Assembly: GCA_035610365.1 (NCBI GenBank)
Contig: CM069435.1
Span: 9,884,001 to 9,948,000, forward strand
Origin: Aquatica leii
Taxonomy: Eukaryota > Arthropoda > Insecta > Coleoptera > Lampyridae
DNA length: 64,000 nucleotides
Direction of reading: 5' to 3'
Position 1 is the stretch's first letter. Each line of letters begins with the position of its first letter. The notes under the pieces are model-generated. The model did not search any database, was not told the origin of the DNA, and saw only the letters and a list, made by a program, of their open reading frames with translations. Position numbers and translations under genes: made by a program. This document shows, piece by piece, positions 23,868 to 34,483 of this stretch.

Positions 23868-24160
23868 AATGACCCATTCTTTTAGGAGGTTGGATGAAAG
23901 CAACTACTTCAGTAATTTGCGACGTTTCGTGTTCAGGATGAAAATTTCACCACTTTTAAAACTGCACGATGTACGAAATTACATCATGTTTTTAATTTAA
24001 TTGTGTCTATTTTTTAATTTAATTCAACTAAAAAAATTACTTGACTCAGTGTGAGCGAGCCTGATGAAGTGTTCATCCTGAACACGAAACGTCGCAAATT
24101 ACTGAACTAGTTGTTTTCATCCAACCTCCTAAAAGAAGGGGTCATCAATTTGACCAAATT
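23868..24160. repeat. Inverted pair of Penelope-terminus-like segments
   Basis: About 85 bases at 23870-23953 reappear inverted at 24072-24157 (shared blocks: TTTTAGGAGGTTGGATGAAA, AGTAATTTGCGACGTTTCG and GTGTTCAGGATGAA). The right copy keeps a full hammerhead-like core; the left copy lacks CTGATGA. The spacer of about 115 bp is AT-rich. Short head-to-head duplicates with hammerhead motifs recall Penelope-like terminal repeats. Confidence 0.7.
24059..24095 (+). ncRNA. Hammerhead-ribozyme-like motif, perfect six-base stem II
   Basis: CTGATGA (24061-24067) is followed by stem II GTGTTC (24069-24074), loop ATCCT, and GAACAC (24080-24085), then GAAAC (24086-24090) and GTC (24091-24093), with GC on both outer sides able to pair as a two-base stem I. 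Stem II differs in every base from the copies at 17706 and 39897 in part or whole while remaining paired. No reverse transcriptase lies next to it, so this is an isolated terminal-repeat remnant. Confidence 0.6.
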
Positions 24161-24505
24161 TTAAAATTATCACTTACCAAGAGGCGAACCGTTCTATTAT
24201 CAACGAACATATTAATTTAAAATTAATATGTTTGTTGGTAGTTTTATTGTTCATTTAAAAATTACGAATTAAAATTATCAACTAACATTTTAATTCAGAA
24301 TTAATATGTTTGTTGCTACTTTTAATTCTTGATTTAAAATTGAAGAATTAAAATTATCAACAAACCTTTTAATTCATGTAAAATTTTAATTCGACACATT
24401 TTAATTCTCCAATTTAAACGATTGTTTTTTTTCATGATTTACCTGCGGACAGTGCGTCGACGACTCAGATCATTGGCACCGTACCGCTAGTTGTCCATCG
24501 CTATT

Positions 24506-27500
24506 CTATATTTCTTCGTATAGCTTTGTCTCTCTCAGAAATTTCAGGACATTGCTAAATTGATTTGGATTCGCTAATACCATTAAGTTATTTATCCCAT
24601 GCTTCTCTCTATATTCTACTAAAATTGGACATTCTTCAAACACGTGAAGAATAGTGAGATATGTTCTGCATTGTGCGCATCTTTTCGGGTTTGCTCCGAG
24701 TAGCAGGTAACTATGAGTCAGTCTTGTGTGTCCTATCCTGAGTCTGGCCAGAACCACCTGATCTTTTTTCTTTTGTGACTTCAGATTCGCTTGTGAGCGC
24801 ACCTGAGGAGCAAGTTTTCTCAGCTGAGTGTTGTTGTTATCCCACGAGATTTGCCATTTTTTATTACTATTGTTAGCAAATTCTTTCAGGACATCTGTAA
24901 TGGTAATTTCCTCTGCCGCCATCGAATCGGAACATTCTATGGCATTTTTCGTGTCTTCGGGTAGATACCCATGGTTTTCTTTAACAAATTTAATGATTTT
25001 GCCGGCGTTACGTAAAGTGTTCCATTTTTCAATTACTCTTTTCGTTAAAGCGTCATTTGTAAATGTGTTTTGCAGAGTTTTGACGGATTTAAGGTCACAG
25101 AGAATTACGACGTTTTTATCTGATACGCGTTCGCTCACTTGTAACGCTTTTAGTAGTGCCACACACTCGACATTGTAGCGCGTGTATATATCACTCATCC
25201 TCCACGCTAGTATTGCTCCATCTTGTATCACATAAACCTCGTTGCGGTCTTCAGTTGTTCGTATTCTGACTAGAATGCGTCTGCCTTGACTTTCATTTAC
25301 GCTGTTGGCGATGTGAGGCGCTTCCAGCTGTCATGATGGGAGAGCGTTGGTTGATTCCCAGTACTTTTTATTTAGCAGGTTTTCAGAGTACAGCTCTTTG
25401 TGTAGACCTATTATTGCCGGAACTGTTCGGGTTTGCTGCCATTCATATTTGTCGTGCATAGGGGGATTCGTAATGATGTCATACAGGAAGTGCTTGGGTT
25501 TTGTACAGAGTTTAACGGCGTATCGCAGTCTTTGTTGTTGCAGTCTCAGTTTTAACGGTAGAGTATTATTTGTTAAGTTGAGGCTTTCAGTTGGAGACGT
25601 CCTAAATACACCCGTTGCCAATAGCAATGCCTTGTTCCACAATAACTCTATTTTCTTAAGGTGTGTCTTTGCGGCCGACCCGTACACTACGGACCCGTAT
25701 ACTCTATTTTACTTCTTACAAAGCAGTTAATCAGTTTTTTCAACGTGTCTGGATCCGCACCCCATGTGTAGCTTCCTAGAATCTTAAGTCGATTTAGCGT
25801 TAATCTGGCCTTCGTAACCACATTCTTAATGTGTGATTTCCAAGTAAACTTGGAGTCCAAGGTTATGCCTAGGAATTTTATTTCGTTTACGCTAGGTATT
25901 AATACATCCTTGAGATATAGCGGCAAAGGCCTGTGTTCATGCCTGAGTCTGCAGAAGTGCATAGTGCGAGTTTTTTCAGATGCGTCTGCAACTACCGTTG
26001 CAATATCTTCTTGCAGGCCGACTGATATTTCCTGCATATCTCGACCCGTTTTTACAATGCAGAGATCGTCCACATATAGCAATGCTCGAGACGTGTCCTT
26101 TATCTTGTCAGCTATGTTGTTAATTGCTATTGCAAAGAGAGTCACACTAAGAACCGAGCTCTGCGGTATGCCATTGCTTTGGGATACTGTGTTTGATAGC
26201 GTACTTACGATTTTTACTTGCATAGTTCTGTTTTCTAGGAAGTGTTGAATCAGTCGGAGCAGGCGCCCTTTTAGGTTCCATTTATGGAGTTTTTCTGAAA
26301 TTCCATATTTCCACACTGTATCGAACGCCTTTTGTATATCGAAAAAAACCGCTTGTGCGTGTTGTCTGTTTGTAAAAGCTTCGTTTATAATGTAGTCCAA
26401 ATGTATTATCTGGTCCACGGTTGAATAGCCTCTCCTAAATCCTGCTTGATAGTGGCTGATTCTTCCTTCACTTTGCAATATCGCGACAAGTCTGAAGTTC
26501 ACCATCGATTCCAACACTTTCGATAAGCAGGAGGTGAGTGAGATGGGCCTAAAATTCTCCATTTTGCTTCCGTCCTTCCCTGGTTTAGGTAGAGCAACGA
26601 TCGTAGCTTCCATGCTGTGGGATAATGCCCTGTTTGCCATATAGAGTTGTATATTGACAGTAGCATAACTTTTATTTCTAGGGGTAGCTGTTTAATCATG
26701 CTAAAAGTAATTTTATCATGTCCCGGTGCTGTATCTTTTGCCCGTTTAACAATCCTTTCCATCTCGGCCATAGTAAAATTGTCATTGTAATTATCGCCAA
26801 CGTCGGAATTGAAGTTTATTTTGTCTTTCTCGCGAGTTCTTTTTTGTGTTAGGAAGGGTTCGTCGTATTGTGCGTCGCTTGAGATGCTTTCAAAGTACTT
26901 TGCGAAGAGGTTTGATACCTCCCGAGGGTTTGTGAATATTTTTCCGTTTACTTCCAATGTTGGGTTTTGAGGTGCTGAGCTTGTTCCTATTATAGATTTA
27001 ACTTTCCTCCACATTTCAGATTGTGCACTCGTGCTACTTAAACTAGATGTATAGTTCCTCCATGATAGTTTTTGTGCCTTTCTCTTCTCCCATCTTTCCT
27101 GTGCTCTTGCTACTTTAAATGCTATTAGATTTTCTTCTGTTTGGTGTTTTTTTATATCTGTTTAGCAAACGTTTCTTCTTCCTGTTTAGATTTTTAATTG
27201 TGTCGTTCCACCATGGCACTGGAGAACGCTTCATCTTACCCCCTGTCAGTGGCATTGACTTAGAAGCTGCTTCAACTACCGAGGTCGTAAAGCTAACTAC
27301 CGCAGATTCCATATCGCACTCTAAGTTTGGTGTTTGTATAACTTCAGCGAAGTGCGCCCAGCTTGCTTTTGTTGTATTAAACCTCCAGTCTGCTTTATAT
27401 GTATTTACTTTTATATTTGATTGGAGCACTATTGGGAAGTGGTCGCTATGGTGAAGGTCTTCTAGCACCGACCAGGTGAAGTTCGTAGCGATTGTTGGCG

Positions 27501-28090
27501 TAGCGAGAGGTAGGTCAATAGCACTGTACCTTCCGGAGGATTCGTTAAAATGCGTAGGGTGTCCTTCATTCAAAACTATTAGCGAGTTGTCATTTATAAA
27601 GGTTTCAAGGATTGCACCTTTATTGCTTGAGCAGGAGGAACCCCATATTGTATTGTGACAGTTAAAATCCCCTAGAATTAATTTTGGTGACGGGACTTGG
27701 GAGATCACCTCTTGGAGTTGTTCTACCGTCCACGACGTGTCAGGTAAGTATATGTTTACTAAGTTAAGCTTAAATTTATTTCGTATCTCGACCGCATTTG
27801 CTTGTAGGGTAGTGTTTATTTGAATTTCTTTGACAAGTAAATCGCTCCTTGCTAAAGTTACTACTCCACCGTGGCTTCTTCCACCTGGCTCTATTGCAGT
27901 TTCAGCACTAAATGTCCTATAGTTTTTAACTTGGAACGTTTTGCCCGATTTTAGTTTGCTTTCTTGTAAGACTATAATCATAGGTTGTATTTCGTGTATC
28001 AACTGTCTCAGTTCGTCATATTTGTTTTTTATACCACGCGCATTCCATTGCAGTATGGATTCGGTTGCTATTTTGGGTAAAATAATATAA
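24506..28090 (-). pseudogene. LINE ORF2: endonuclease, reverse transcriptase, RNase H
   Basis: The minus-strand protein starts near 28090 (ILQWNARGIKNK) with the apurinic-type endonuclease: PMIIVLQESKL, PSPKLILGDFNCHNTIWGS and HHSDHFPIVL hold its catalytic residues. RT follows from about 27000: ENFRPISLTSCLSKVLESMV, YQAGFRRGYSTVDQI, AVFFDIQKAFDTVW, and the active site LLYVDDLCIV near 26065. RNase H lies near 25200 (ILAWRMSDIYTRYNVECVAL), and a Cys-rich C-terminus (RCAQCRTYLTILHVFEECP) near 24640. Breaks occur near 27115-27014, about 26570, 25687 and 25331-25231. The protein reverse-transcribes its own RNA at nicked target DNA; this copy cannot. Confidence 0.85.
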
Positions 28091-29845
28091 GTGGATATAA
28101 CGTATGTAAGTATAAGTTAATAAATAAGTCAAAAGGACGAAGAGGACAAACATATAGGTCACTAACAGGTAGAACATTTATCACAGTATGTATATCATAG
28201 ATTGGGTTATATATCAGTTTTTGCTTTTTTGGTTTGTATGTCGTAACACTGGGGTTTTTCCTTAGGTTAGGCCGGGGAACTCCAAGCGGCCAACCTTTTT
28301 TCCGTTTGGCACTTTGGTTCGATAGCTCCTGGTCAGATTCGTCCATCTCTTTTATGGAGCTCTCTGACATCTCTGATGCGCTGGATTCCATAGTCCAGTT
28401 GGATAGTGCTTTTGTGAATTGTGATTTCCGTATTGTGTTAGAAGGTGGTGGCATCTCCAAGTCGGGTCTGCTTGTAGGGGCTTGGGTTGTATCGCTTTTT
28501 CTCGGTATTTCATCATCCTTTGTTGCGGCTTCTGTAGTGTTCGGAGCTTTGTTATTGTTACTTTTTGCGGCTCTTTGGGCATAGCTTTCATCTTTTGTAA
28601 CAAATGACTTGCCATAAACGATTCTCTCCGCTTCCCTGTATGTTAGGTTGTGTTTGGCCTTGACTTCCATGACAACTTTCTCCTTTATGTATATGAGGCA
28701 ATTTGAGGATCGTGATGTGTGCATGACTTCACAATTTATACATTTTGGTGGATCTAGACATGGTTCTTCTTCCGCGTGGGGTGTCTTACCACATTCGCAC
28801 ATCTGTTTGCTTTTGCAGAACTTGGCCGGGTGTCCAAACTGTTGGCAATTAAAACACTTCGTCGGCAGGGAGATGTATGGCCTTACCTTGACATTTATGT
28901 ATGCGACTTTAATATCATTAGGTAGTTTGTTTTTGTTGAAGATCAGCTTGATGGTGGGTGTGTTTAAGATTTGGCCTTCCACCTTTGTTGTTATTCGGTA
29001 TGCCTCTATGACTCCTTGGCCTTTAAGCTCTTGAACTATTTCCTCCATTGTACACGGCAGGAGATCAACGCACGTAATTACCCCTACTGACTTGTTAAGT
29101 CGATCGTTTGGAGTTACTTCTGCCTTCTTCCCTTGTATTGTTCCTAGCGCTTTTAGCTTCTCTAACTGTTCCTTTGTCTCTACTCTAACGCTAAGTATTC
29201 CCGCTCCCATTCTTTTAATTTCAACCTTCGTGCCGATGTACTCAAAAATTTGTTTTTGTATTGCAAAAGGTGACATAGTTTGGTAGTCGTGTTCTGATAT
29301 CTTTATCACGTGGTACTGTTCATCTACTTCCGGTTCCCTTTTCTCCGTACATTCTTTGTAATGAGGTCTTGGTTTGTTTCTTGTGCGCATACGTTTTTTT
29401 TGTGTTCTATATTGTCATCCGTATCAGAGTTAGTGTAGTCGTTTACTTGTTCCGTGGTGCTTTTCAGGAGTATTTTTTGGTTCTTCTTATGTACGGTCTT
29501 TCTCGTTTCATTTTTTTTGTTTTTTCCTTTTTGTTTATCACCGTTACAATGTTTACACTTTGTTCCTCTTGGTTTCTTTCCTCCTTTGTCGCTTTCGGGT
29601 CTCGACCTTGGGGGAGAGCTCCTAATTACGGGGGATCTACTCATTTTGGTGCTTCGGATGAAAATGCATTTATCTTCTTCCTTAGCCTTCTCGGGTACCG
29701 TGTCTTTGCTAGGGTCTGTGCCACATAAAGGACGCGGGTCGCCACCAACTTCCCCGTCCTTGGGCCGGTCCTCTGGACGGCTCCGAAGGGGTTCCGGCCC
29801 AGAACCCCCACCGCCCTGGTGAGTATATATAGGCTTATTACTCAT
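28068..29845 (-). pseudogene. LINE ORF1 (gag-like, zinc knuckles), one frameshift
   Basis: The first part (29845-29324) is a basic, proline-rich region of 173 residues. A frameshift near 29390 separates it from a 440-residue frame running to 28068. That frame holds an RNA-binding domain (KISEHDYQTMSPFAIQKQIF, IKRMGAGILSVRVETKEQLE) and three zinc knuckles: CFNCQQFGHPAKFC, CECGKTPHAEEEPC and CINCEVMHTSRSSNC. The layout is that of ORF1 proteins in I/Jockey-superfamily LINEs, which package the element RNA. It overlaps the start of ORF2 by a few bases. Confidence 0.85.
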
Positions 29846-30079
29846 GTTGATTGCATTTTATAGCTACTGCCAGCTGTATCACAGGGTGGAGTACTGAAAC
29901 GGCTTACTGCAGCAGAGCCCTGCCGAGTTACTACTTCATCAACACATACGAGTATTGCTGGGAGGATAGGATTATAGGTAGTTAGGTCAGCGGGAGTGCT
30001 GCCCCTTTAGTCGCCTTTTACGACAAGCGGTGGATACTGTGGGTCAATTCTACCCCCGAACCCACAGGGGGTTTAAATG

Positions 30080-31017
30080 ATTGTTATTTTTTTTATTTGT
30101 TAAATAAAAAGTGTTACATGAATTAAAATGTTTGTTCATATACTTTATTTCTCAGTTTAAATTAAAGTGTTTAATATGACTGTTAGAAAATTTTGAGCAC
30201 AATATATTGCATTAGTAAATACGTTTTCAGCTAACAATTTAAATGTGTTAAGTTTGTTTAACAAACATTATTAATGTATTAAAATAAATAGACAAACATG
30301 AAAATAAACTTAATAAAAATTGAAGTTTGTTTAAAATTGCAGCAAAACAAATTTAGTTTTCAATAGCAAAACAATAAAGTAAGTGAAAGATTTAATTGAA
30401 ACGTATACTATTGAGTTTTAACACATTTAAAATGTTAGTTTAATAAATTGATGTTTTTAACTGTTGGTTGATTCAAAATGTTACTTGAATAAAAATATAC
30501 GTTGAAAATAAATGAAGTAACATTAGAAATCAAATAATTTTTATGAATGAATATAAATGCTAGACTAATTTTTAACAACTTACATTAATAAATGATAGAA
30601 TTAAAATGTGAGTTGATAATTTTAATTCGTCGCTGTGATCGGTGGTAGCTTTTGAAACTATTTCAGTATAAGGAAATACGTGTACATGGTAATTCTAAAT
30701 GACGCCACCGATTTAAGCGACCAATTAAAATGATCAACTAACATTTTAATTCTATCATTTAAAATGTTAGTTGCTATTCTAAAAGTTATTCTAGCATTTA
30801 AATTTATTCGTAAAAATTCGAGGATCTATAATGTTACTTACTTCAATTTTAATATTTATTTTTATTCAAGTAACATTTTAAATCAACTTACAATATACTA
30901 CCCTAAAGTTTTTCAAATCAAAATTTAAATTGTAACAAACATTTTTAATACGCACGAGAAGTTATTTCATAAGTTACCTATAAAAACGGACAATAAAAAG
31001 TAAAACGGCGTTCCATA
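30080..31017 (-). repeat. Right terminal inverted repeat of the foldback element, with nested palindrome
   Basis: Read on the minus strand, the tip GGAACGCCGTTTTACTTTTT matches the left arm, then about 650 bases intervene, and the match resumes at about 30360 down to 30080. The intervening part is largely the palindrome at 30463-30930, so that palindrome probably inserted later into the right arm only. Confidence 0.7.
30463..30930. repeat. Palindromic element nested in the right arm
   Basis: Two arms of about 200 bp are inverted around a centre near 30690. Matching blocks are AAAATGTTACTTGAATAAAA, TAAATGCTAGA, AATGATAGAATTAAAATG and GCGAC..ATCGGTGG. No coding sequence. The outline (AT-rich repeats around a GC-richer hairpin arm) repeats that of 23060-23290 although the bases differ. 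Confidence 0.7.
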
Positions 31018-31409
31018 GATAATATTGTTTGGTTTAAAAATTTTTTATGACGAATAAAAGCTATTATATTATTATAACTGTAAATAGCTGTACATGCCAA
31101 GAACGTTGTAAAGTTGATTAACTTCTTCGGTTTTATTACATAGTAACTTACATTAGGAAATAGTTCCGCCATCAAATTTTGTTGTCGCTTATTAAGAAAA
31201 ATTTGTACGCATAATGAAAATTGAGTTCGCAATTGCGTATAATCAATTATAAAAACAACACCAAATTTAACAAAATTCTAAGAAAAAAAATTAATCTTAC
31301 GTTAATAATTAAATTATTACTATTGATTCATAATTAACTTTAATTGTAGTAGATTTATAACGTGTACTTAAAATGTTTTTTCTTAATTAAACATAAATGT
31401 TTCGTCTAC

Positions 31410-31417
31410 TATAAATA
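31410..31417 (+). promoter_or_regulatory. Possible TATA box of SELENBP copy A
   Basis: TATAAATA lies 50 bases before the ATG at 31467, leaving room for transcription to start near 31440. Support comes from position and sequence only. Confidence 0.5.
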
Positions 31418-31466
31418 GCAAAACGTGTATAGGTTTTTTTACAACAGAAACCTTGAGACAGATGCA

Positions 31467-33190
31467 ATGTCCTCATCTACGAAAGGTATTTTTTCTCGTA
31501 TTAGTAAATGCGTATATAACTTTTTTAGGTCCTGGTTATCCGACGCCTTTATATGCAATGGTATATGGTCCACGCGAAGAAATTCTTTACGTAGGATTTA
31601 ACGACCCTAATCCTTTAAATGGAAAAAGTGATTTTTTGGGCACAATTGATGTGGATCCTAACTCGCCTACCTATTGCAAAGTAACCAGTAACACAGTTTA
31701 CATAATTACAACAACAAAAATTTCAGATGATTCACAAAACTTACACTGAATATCCCGATGACCAGTTACACCATTTTGGATGGAATGTCTGTTCTAGTTG
31801 TTATCGCGACCGTAGCTGTCGACATCCTTGCATTCGAGATAAATTAGTACTACCTGGCTTAGAATCTAAACGTGTGTACATTATGGATACAGGAAAAAAT
31901 TCGAGAGCACCTGAAATGTACAAAGTAAGTCTTAACAAAATTTAACCATTAAAACGTCGCAATAGATTATAGACGCAACAGAAATATCCAAATTCAACTG
32001 CTCATACTTACACACTACTCACTGTTTGCCAACGGGAGAAATTATGATCTCATTTTATGGAGACAACGAAGGCAATTTTAAAGGAAATTTTCTTCTTTTT
32101 GATACAAAAACATTTAAAATTAAAGGTATACGTTTGTAAATTTTTTTTTTGTATTTTTTGTCTAACTTATAGGTCTTTGGAATAAAAACTCGTTCAAGTC
32201 TGCTTACGATTTTTGGTATCAACCATACCACGATATTCTTGCAGTCACAGAATTTGGAGCACCAAAAGAATTAAAAAAAGGATTTGAAGTTTGTCAAATA
32301 CCACAATACGGACGACATTTGAATTTGTACTCGTGGTCTACCAAAAAACTTATAAAACGGATTGATCTTGGGGATGATGGAATCATCGGTTTAGCGGTGC
32401 GGTTCCTACACGATCCTAAAGAAAGTCGAGCGTTCTTTTTAGGATCACTTAATTCTCACGTGTTTAGGTATTTATTTTGCAATGTTTGACTTCTAAAACT
32501 TTCTTGTAGATTATTTAAAAAAGATAATTCTGACTGGAGTGTACAAAAAGTCATAAGCGTAAATCCTAAGAAAGTATCAGGATGGATTTTAGATTATATG
32601 CCTGGTATAGTTTTTGAGTATTGCAACGGTTAATGCATTTTTATTTATTTTCAGGTTTAATTAGTGATCTCATTATATCACTAGACGATAAATACATGTA
32701 CATTACAAATTATTTACATGGCGATGTTCGACAATACGATATATCTAACCGAGAAAAACCAATACTAACCGGTTCATTAACTCTAGGAGGATTAGTTCTG
32801 AGCGATTCTATCGTAAGAGTATTAGAAGATCAGGATTTAAAAGTGCAACCAGATCCTGTTATAATTAAAGGAAAAAAATTAAACGGTGGCCCACACAGAA
32901 TGCAATTGTCTTTAGACGGAAAGCGTTTATACGTTTCTTCAGGATTATACACACCGTGGGATCGTCACTTATATCCCGACAATTTTATATACGGTGGATT
33001 TTTAGTTAAGATTGATTGCAATATAGAACACGGCGGTATGACTTTAGATACTGATTTTTACGTAAATTTTAACGAAGAAAACAATGGACCATTATTTCCT
33101 CATGAAATAAGGTATCCTGGAGGAGATTGCTCGTCTGACATATGGCTAACAAGCGAATCCACAGTATTTGGAGAGAAACTTTCTGTCTAA
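31467..33190 (+). CDS. Selenium-binding protein / methanethiol oxidase, copy A
   Basis: Seven exons by consensus splice sites: 31467-31485, 31529-31680, 31727-31924, 31966-32125, 32173-32467, 32510-32604 and 32655-33190, giving 484 residues, close to the usual 470-480. It matches SELENBP1 throughout: GPGYPTPL at the start, [11 protein letters not shown] (Cys79-Cys82, the selenium-binding cysteines of the family), HTTHC (139-143), DFWYQPYHD (189-197), [10 protein letters not shown] and [11 protein letters not shown] near the end. The family oxidises methanethiol to formaldehyde, H2S and H2O2 in the cytosol, using metal-binding histidines that are kept. The ATG at 31467, not 31462, is required by the phase of intron 1. 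Compared with copy B it lacks the last two introns and has ten extra C-terminal residues. Whether this insect protein has the same substrate is inference. Confidence 0.93.
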
Positions 33191-33338
33191 AAAGCACGTT
33201 TTGCACATTATTTAAAAATACACAGTTCAGCATACGCTGAACTAAATTTAAGCACCTAAACATAAACTAACTTAATTATTGTTAAAACTTTTTAACACAG
33301 ATTATACTACCTATATACTTTAAAGTGTATTGATTTTA

Positions 33339-33344
33339 AATAAA
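33339..33344 (+). terminator. Polyadenylation signal of SELENBP copy A
   Basis: AATAAA 149 bases after the stop codon, in AT-rich 3' UTR sequence. Confidence 0.55.
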
Positions 33345-33439
33345 TTCCAATAACTGAAAACCAATTCTCTGCTTTAAAATTTCGGTTTTTCGTTAGGTAT
33401 TCAACTGATTATGTCATTACCTTTATCCAAAAACTGATT

Positions 33440-34480
33440 CATTAACCCTTTAAACATCGCTTCTCTTAGAGTAATAGTCACTCTACCCAATTCCGAGAGA
33501 AAGAGTTGGACAGGAACTGGAGATACGGCTGGCAGACGTAACCTAGCTCCAATTTTGAAACTCGGTTCAATCTTCAGACAGGAACTTGGGGCACGGCATG
33601 GGCCTTAGGGTTTTACCAACGCTGGTAAACCGACACCTAGCTCTGAAGAGAGAGGAAACGCCGAGTCATATTATACGATCGCATGGTAGGGGGGACTAGT
33701 CCCTCCGGCTGAGTAAGCGTCTTGTGGTAACCGTACGCGAACCAATACGCCCGGGGTCTATGTGAGTGGTCTTGCGCCTTAGACCCATAAAACGAGCAGC
33801 AATCTACCCAATTCCAGTATCCCCAGTATGCTGATGCATTTATGCGTAAAGGCCGAGGGCTGTTCGAACATTGCAAAGTAGCAGAGGAATCCATTTTTGT
33901 AGGATGGAAGAGCCTGCGACGGCGACTCGTCCAACGTGGTGCGGCAGCAACACGAGTATCCGAGGGTGATAGAAAGCCCCACCGGCGACCCGCTGTCCGG
34001 TGCTCTATCAACTAGTGTCGGCCTCTCGGGGGCGTCTGACCTAGCTTTTGCACATGTTGGTCGTCGACTTATTCCGTCGTGCGACATGTCTCTTAAGAGG
34101 GGGGGTGCTACGGCACTCTATACCCGCCTCGTTCCACTGCTACGCCCCATTTATGGGCGCGTGAAAAACTGGTTCGGGTTGCTGCACTGGGCAACTAACA
34201 TCGACCAGAAATAAGAGTCAGACAGGATGAGACCATTCCGAGTTATACGCTGAATTGCCGATTTCCTTCTAGAGACTGGGTTGCAATATCTGCGGTAGGA
34301 TGGGGCTTTAGTTTACTAGTTCTACCGCCTACCGTGTAACGGAAACCGGGTGCGAGGACCAGGAGCTAGGATTTACTTTAGTAATGCGAGAGACTGCACG
34401 ACACTCCGGGTGTGTGTAATGAGGGGGTTTACCGCCCCCCATGCTCCCCGGGGCGCTTGTAATTATGACTCTCTTAAGTC
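33440..34480. other. GC-rich non-coding tract of unknown origin
   Basis: About 1 kb stands out against the AT-rich surroundings, with many CpG dinucleotides. Open frames on both strands (up to 124 residues) look like chance products of the composition, since none has a recognisable motif. The texture resembles the 5' leaders of insect LINEs such as those at 29850-30071 and 44755-45300, but no ORF follows. A truncated LINE leader or an unknown repeat are both possible. Confidence 0.4.
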
Positions 34481-34483
34481 AAA

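Larger units (their letters stand above)
23060..24420. repeat. Tandem array of 79-bp palindromic units
   Basis: Roughly a dozen degenerate copies of a unit near 79 bp, each with GAATTAAAATTATCAACAAAC in one direction and a matching inverted half (GTTTGTTGGTAATTTTAATT), so every unit can fold on itself. The array is broken at 23165-23285 by an inverted pair with GC-richer arms (TTGGCGCTGTGGGTTGCGG and its complement) and at 23868-24160 by another inverted pair with a hammerhead-like core. There are no unique spacers, so this is not a CRISPR array. Confidence 0.8.
24427..30071 (-). mobile_element. I-clade-like LINE, near full length, with target duplication
   Basis: On the minus strand the element begins at 30071 with CCCCCTGTGGGTTCGGGGG, a 5' end shared by many insect LINEs, and ends at 24427 in a short A tail. 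It is flanked by TTTAAACGATTGTT (24413-24426) and TTTAAATGATTGTT (30072-30085), 13 of 14 bases identical, which is the target-site duplication. It inserted into the foldback element. ORF1 and ORF2 (endonuclease, RT, RNase H) are present with frameshifts. RNase H plus a zinc-knuckle ORF1 suggests the I clade or a close relative. Confidence 0.85.
22746..31017. mobile_element. 8.3-kb foldback-type element with long inverted repeats
   Basis: Ends are TATGGAACGCCGTTTTGC at 22746 and its near-perfect reverse complement ending at 31017. The same 6-base sequence GATAAT flanks both sides (22740-22745 and 31018-31023), consistent with a target-site duplication. The left 300 bp reappears inverted at about 30080-30360, separated from the right tip by a further palindrome (30463-30930). 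Between the arms are a 79-bp palindromic tandem array and an independently inserted LINE (24427-30071). Apart from the LINE there is no coding capacity, so the element is non-autonomous. A 6-bp duplication with long terminal inverted repeats is seen in Polinton and Dada families, but no protein supports either. Confidence 0.7.

Noticed and set aside
23060-24420. CRISPR-like regular repeats
   Set aside because: Units are adjacent without unique spacers, are palindromic over their whole length, and lie in a eukaryotic transposon.
25829-29822. Plus-strand frames of 110-139 residues opposite the I-type LINE
   Set aside because: They are antisense shadows of ORF1 and ORF2 and lack recognisable domains.
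31462-31485. Upstream ATG at 31462 as start of SELENBP copy A
   Set aside because: It gives the wrong phase at the first intron, whereas the ATG at 31467 yields 19 nt and joins exon 2 in frame as in copy B. The open frame continuing through the intron is chance.
31727-33190. Selenocysteine-coding gene in the SELENBP copies
   Set aside because: The name refers to bound selenium. No in-frame TGA is needed in either spliced frame, and the conserved sites are ordinary Cys codons.
33637-34214. Frames of 92-124 residues in the GC-rich tract as genes
   Set aside because: GC-rich DNA has few stop codons. The frames overlap on both strands, start arbitrarily and show no motif.
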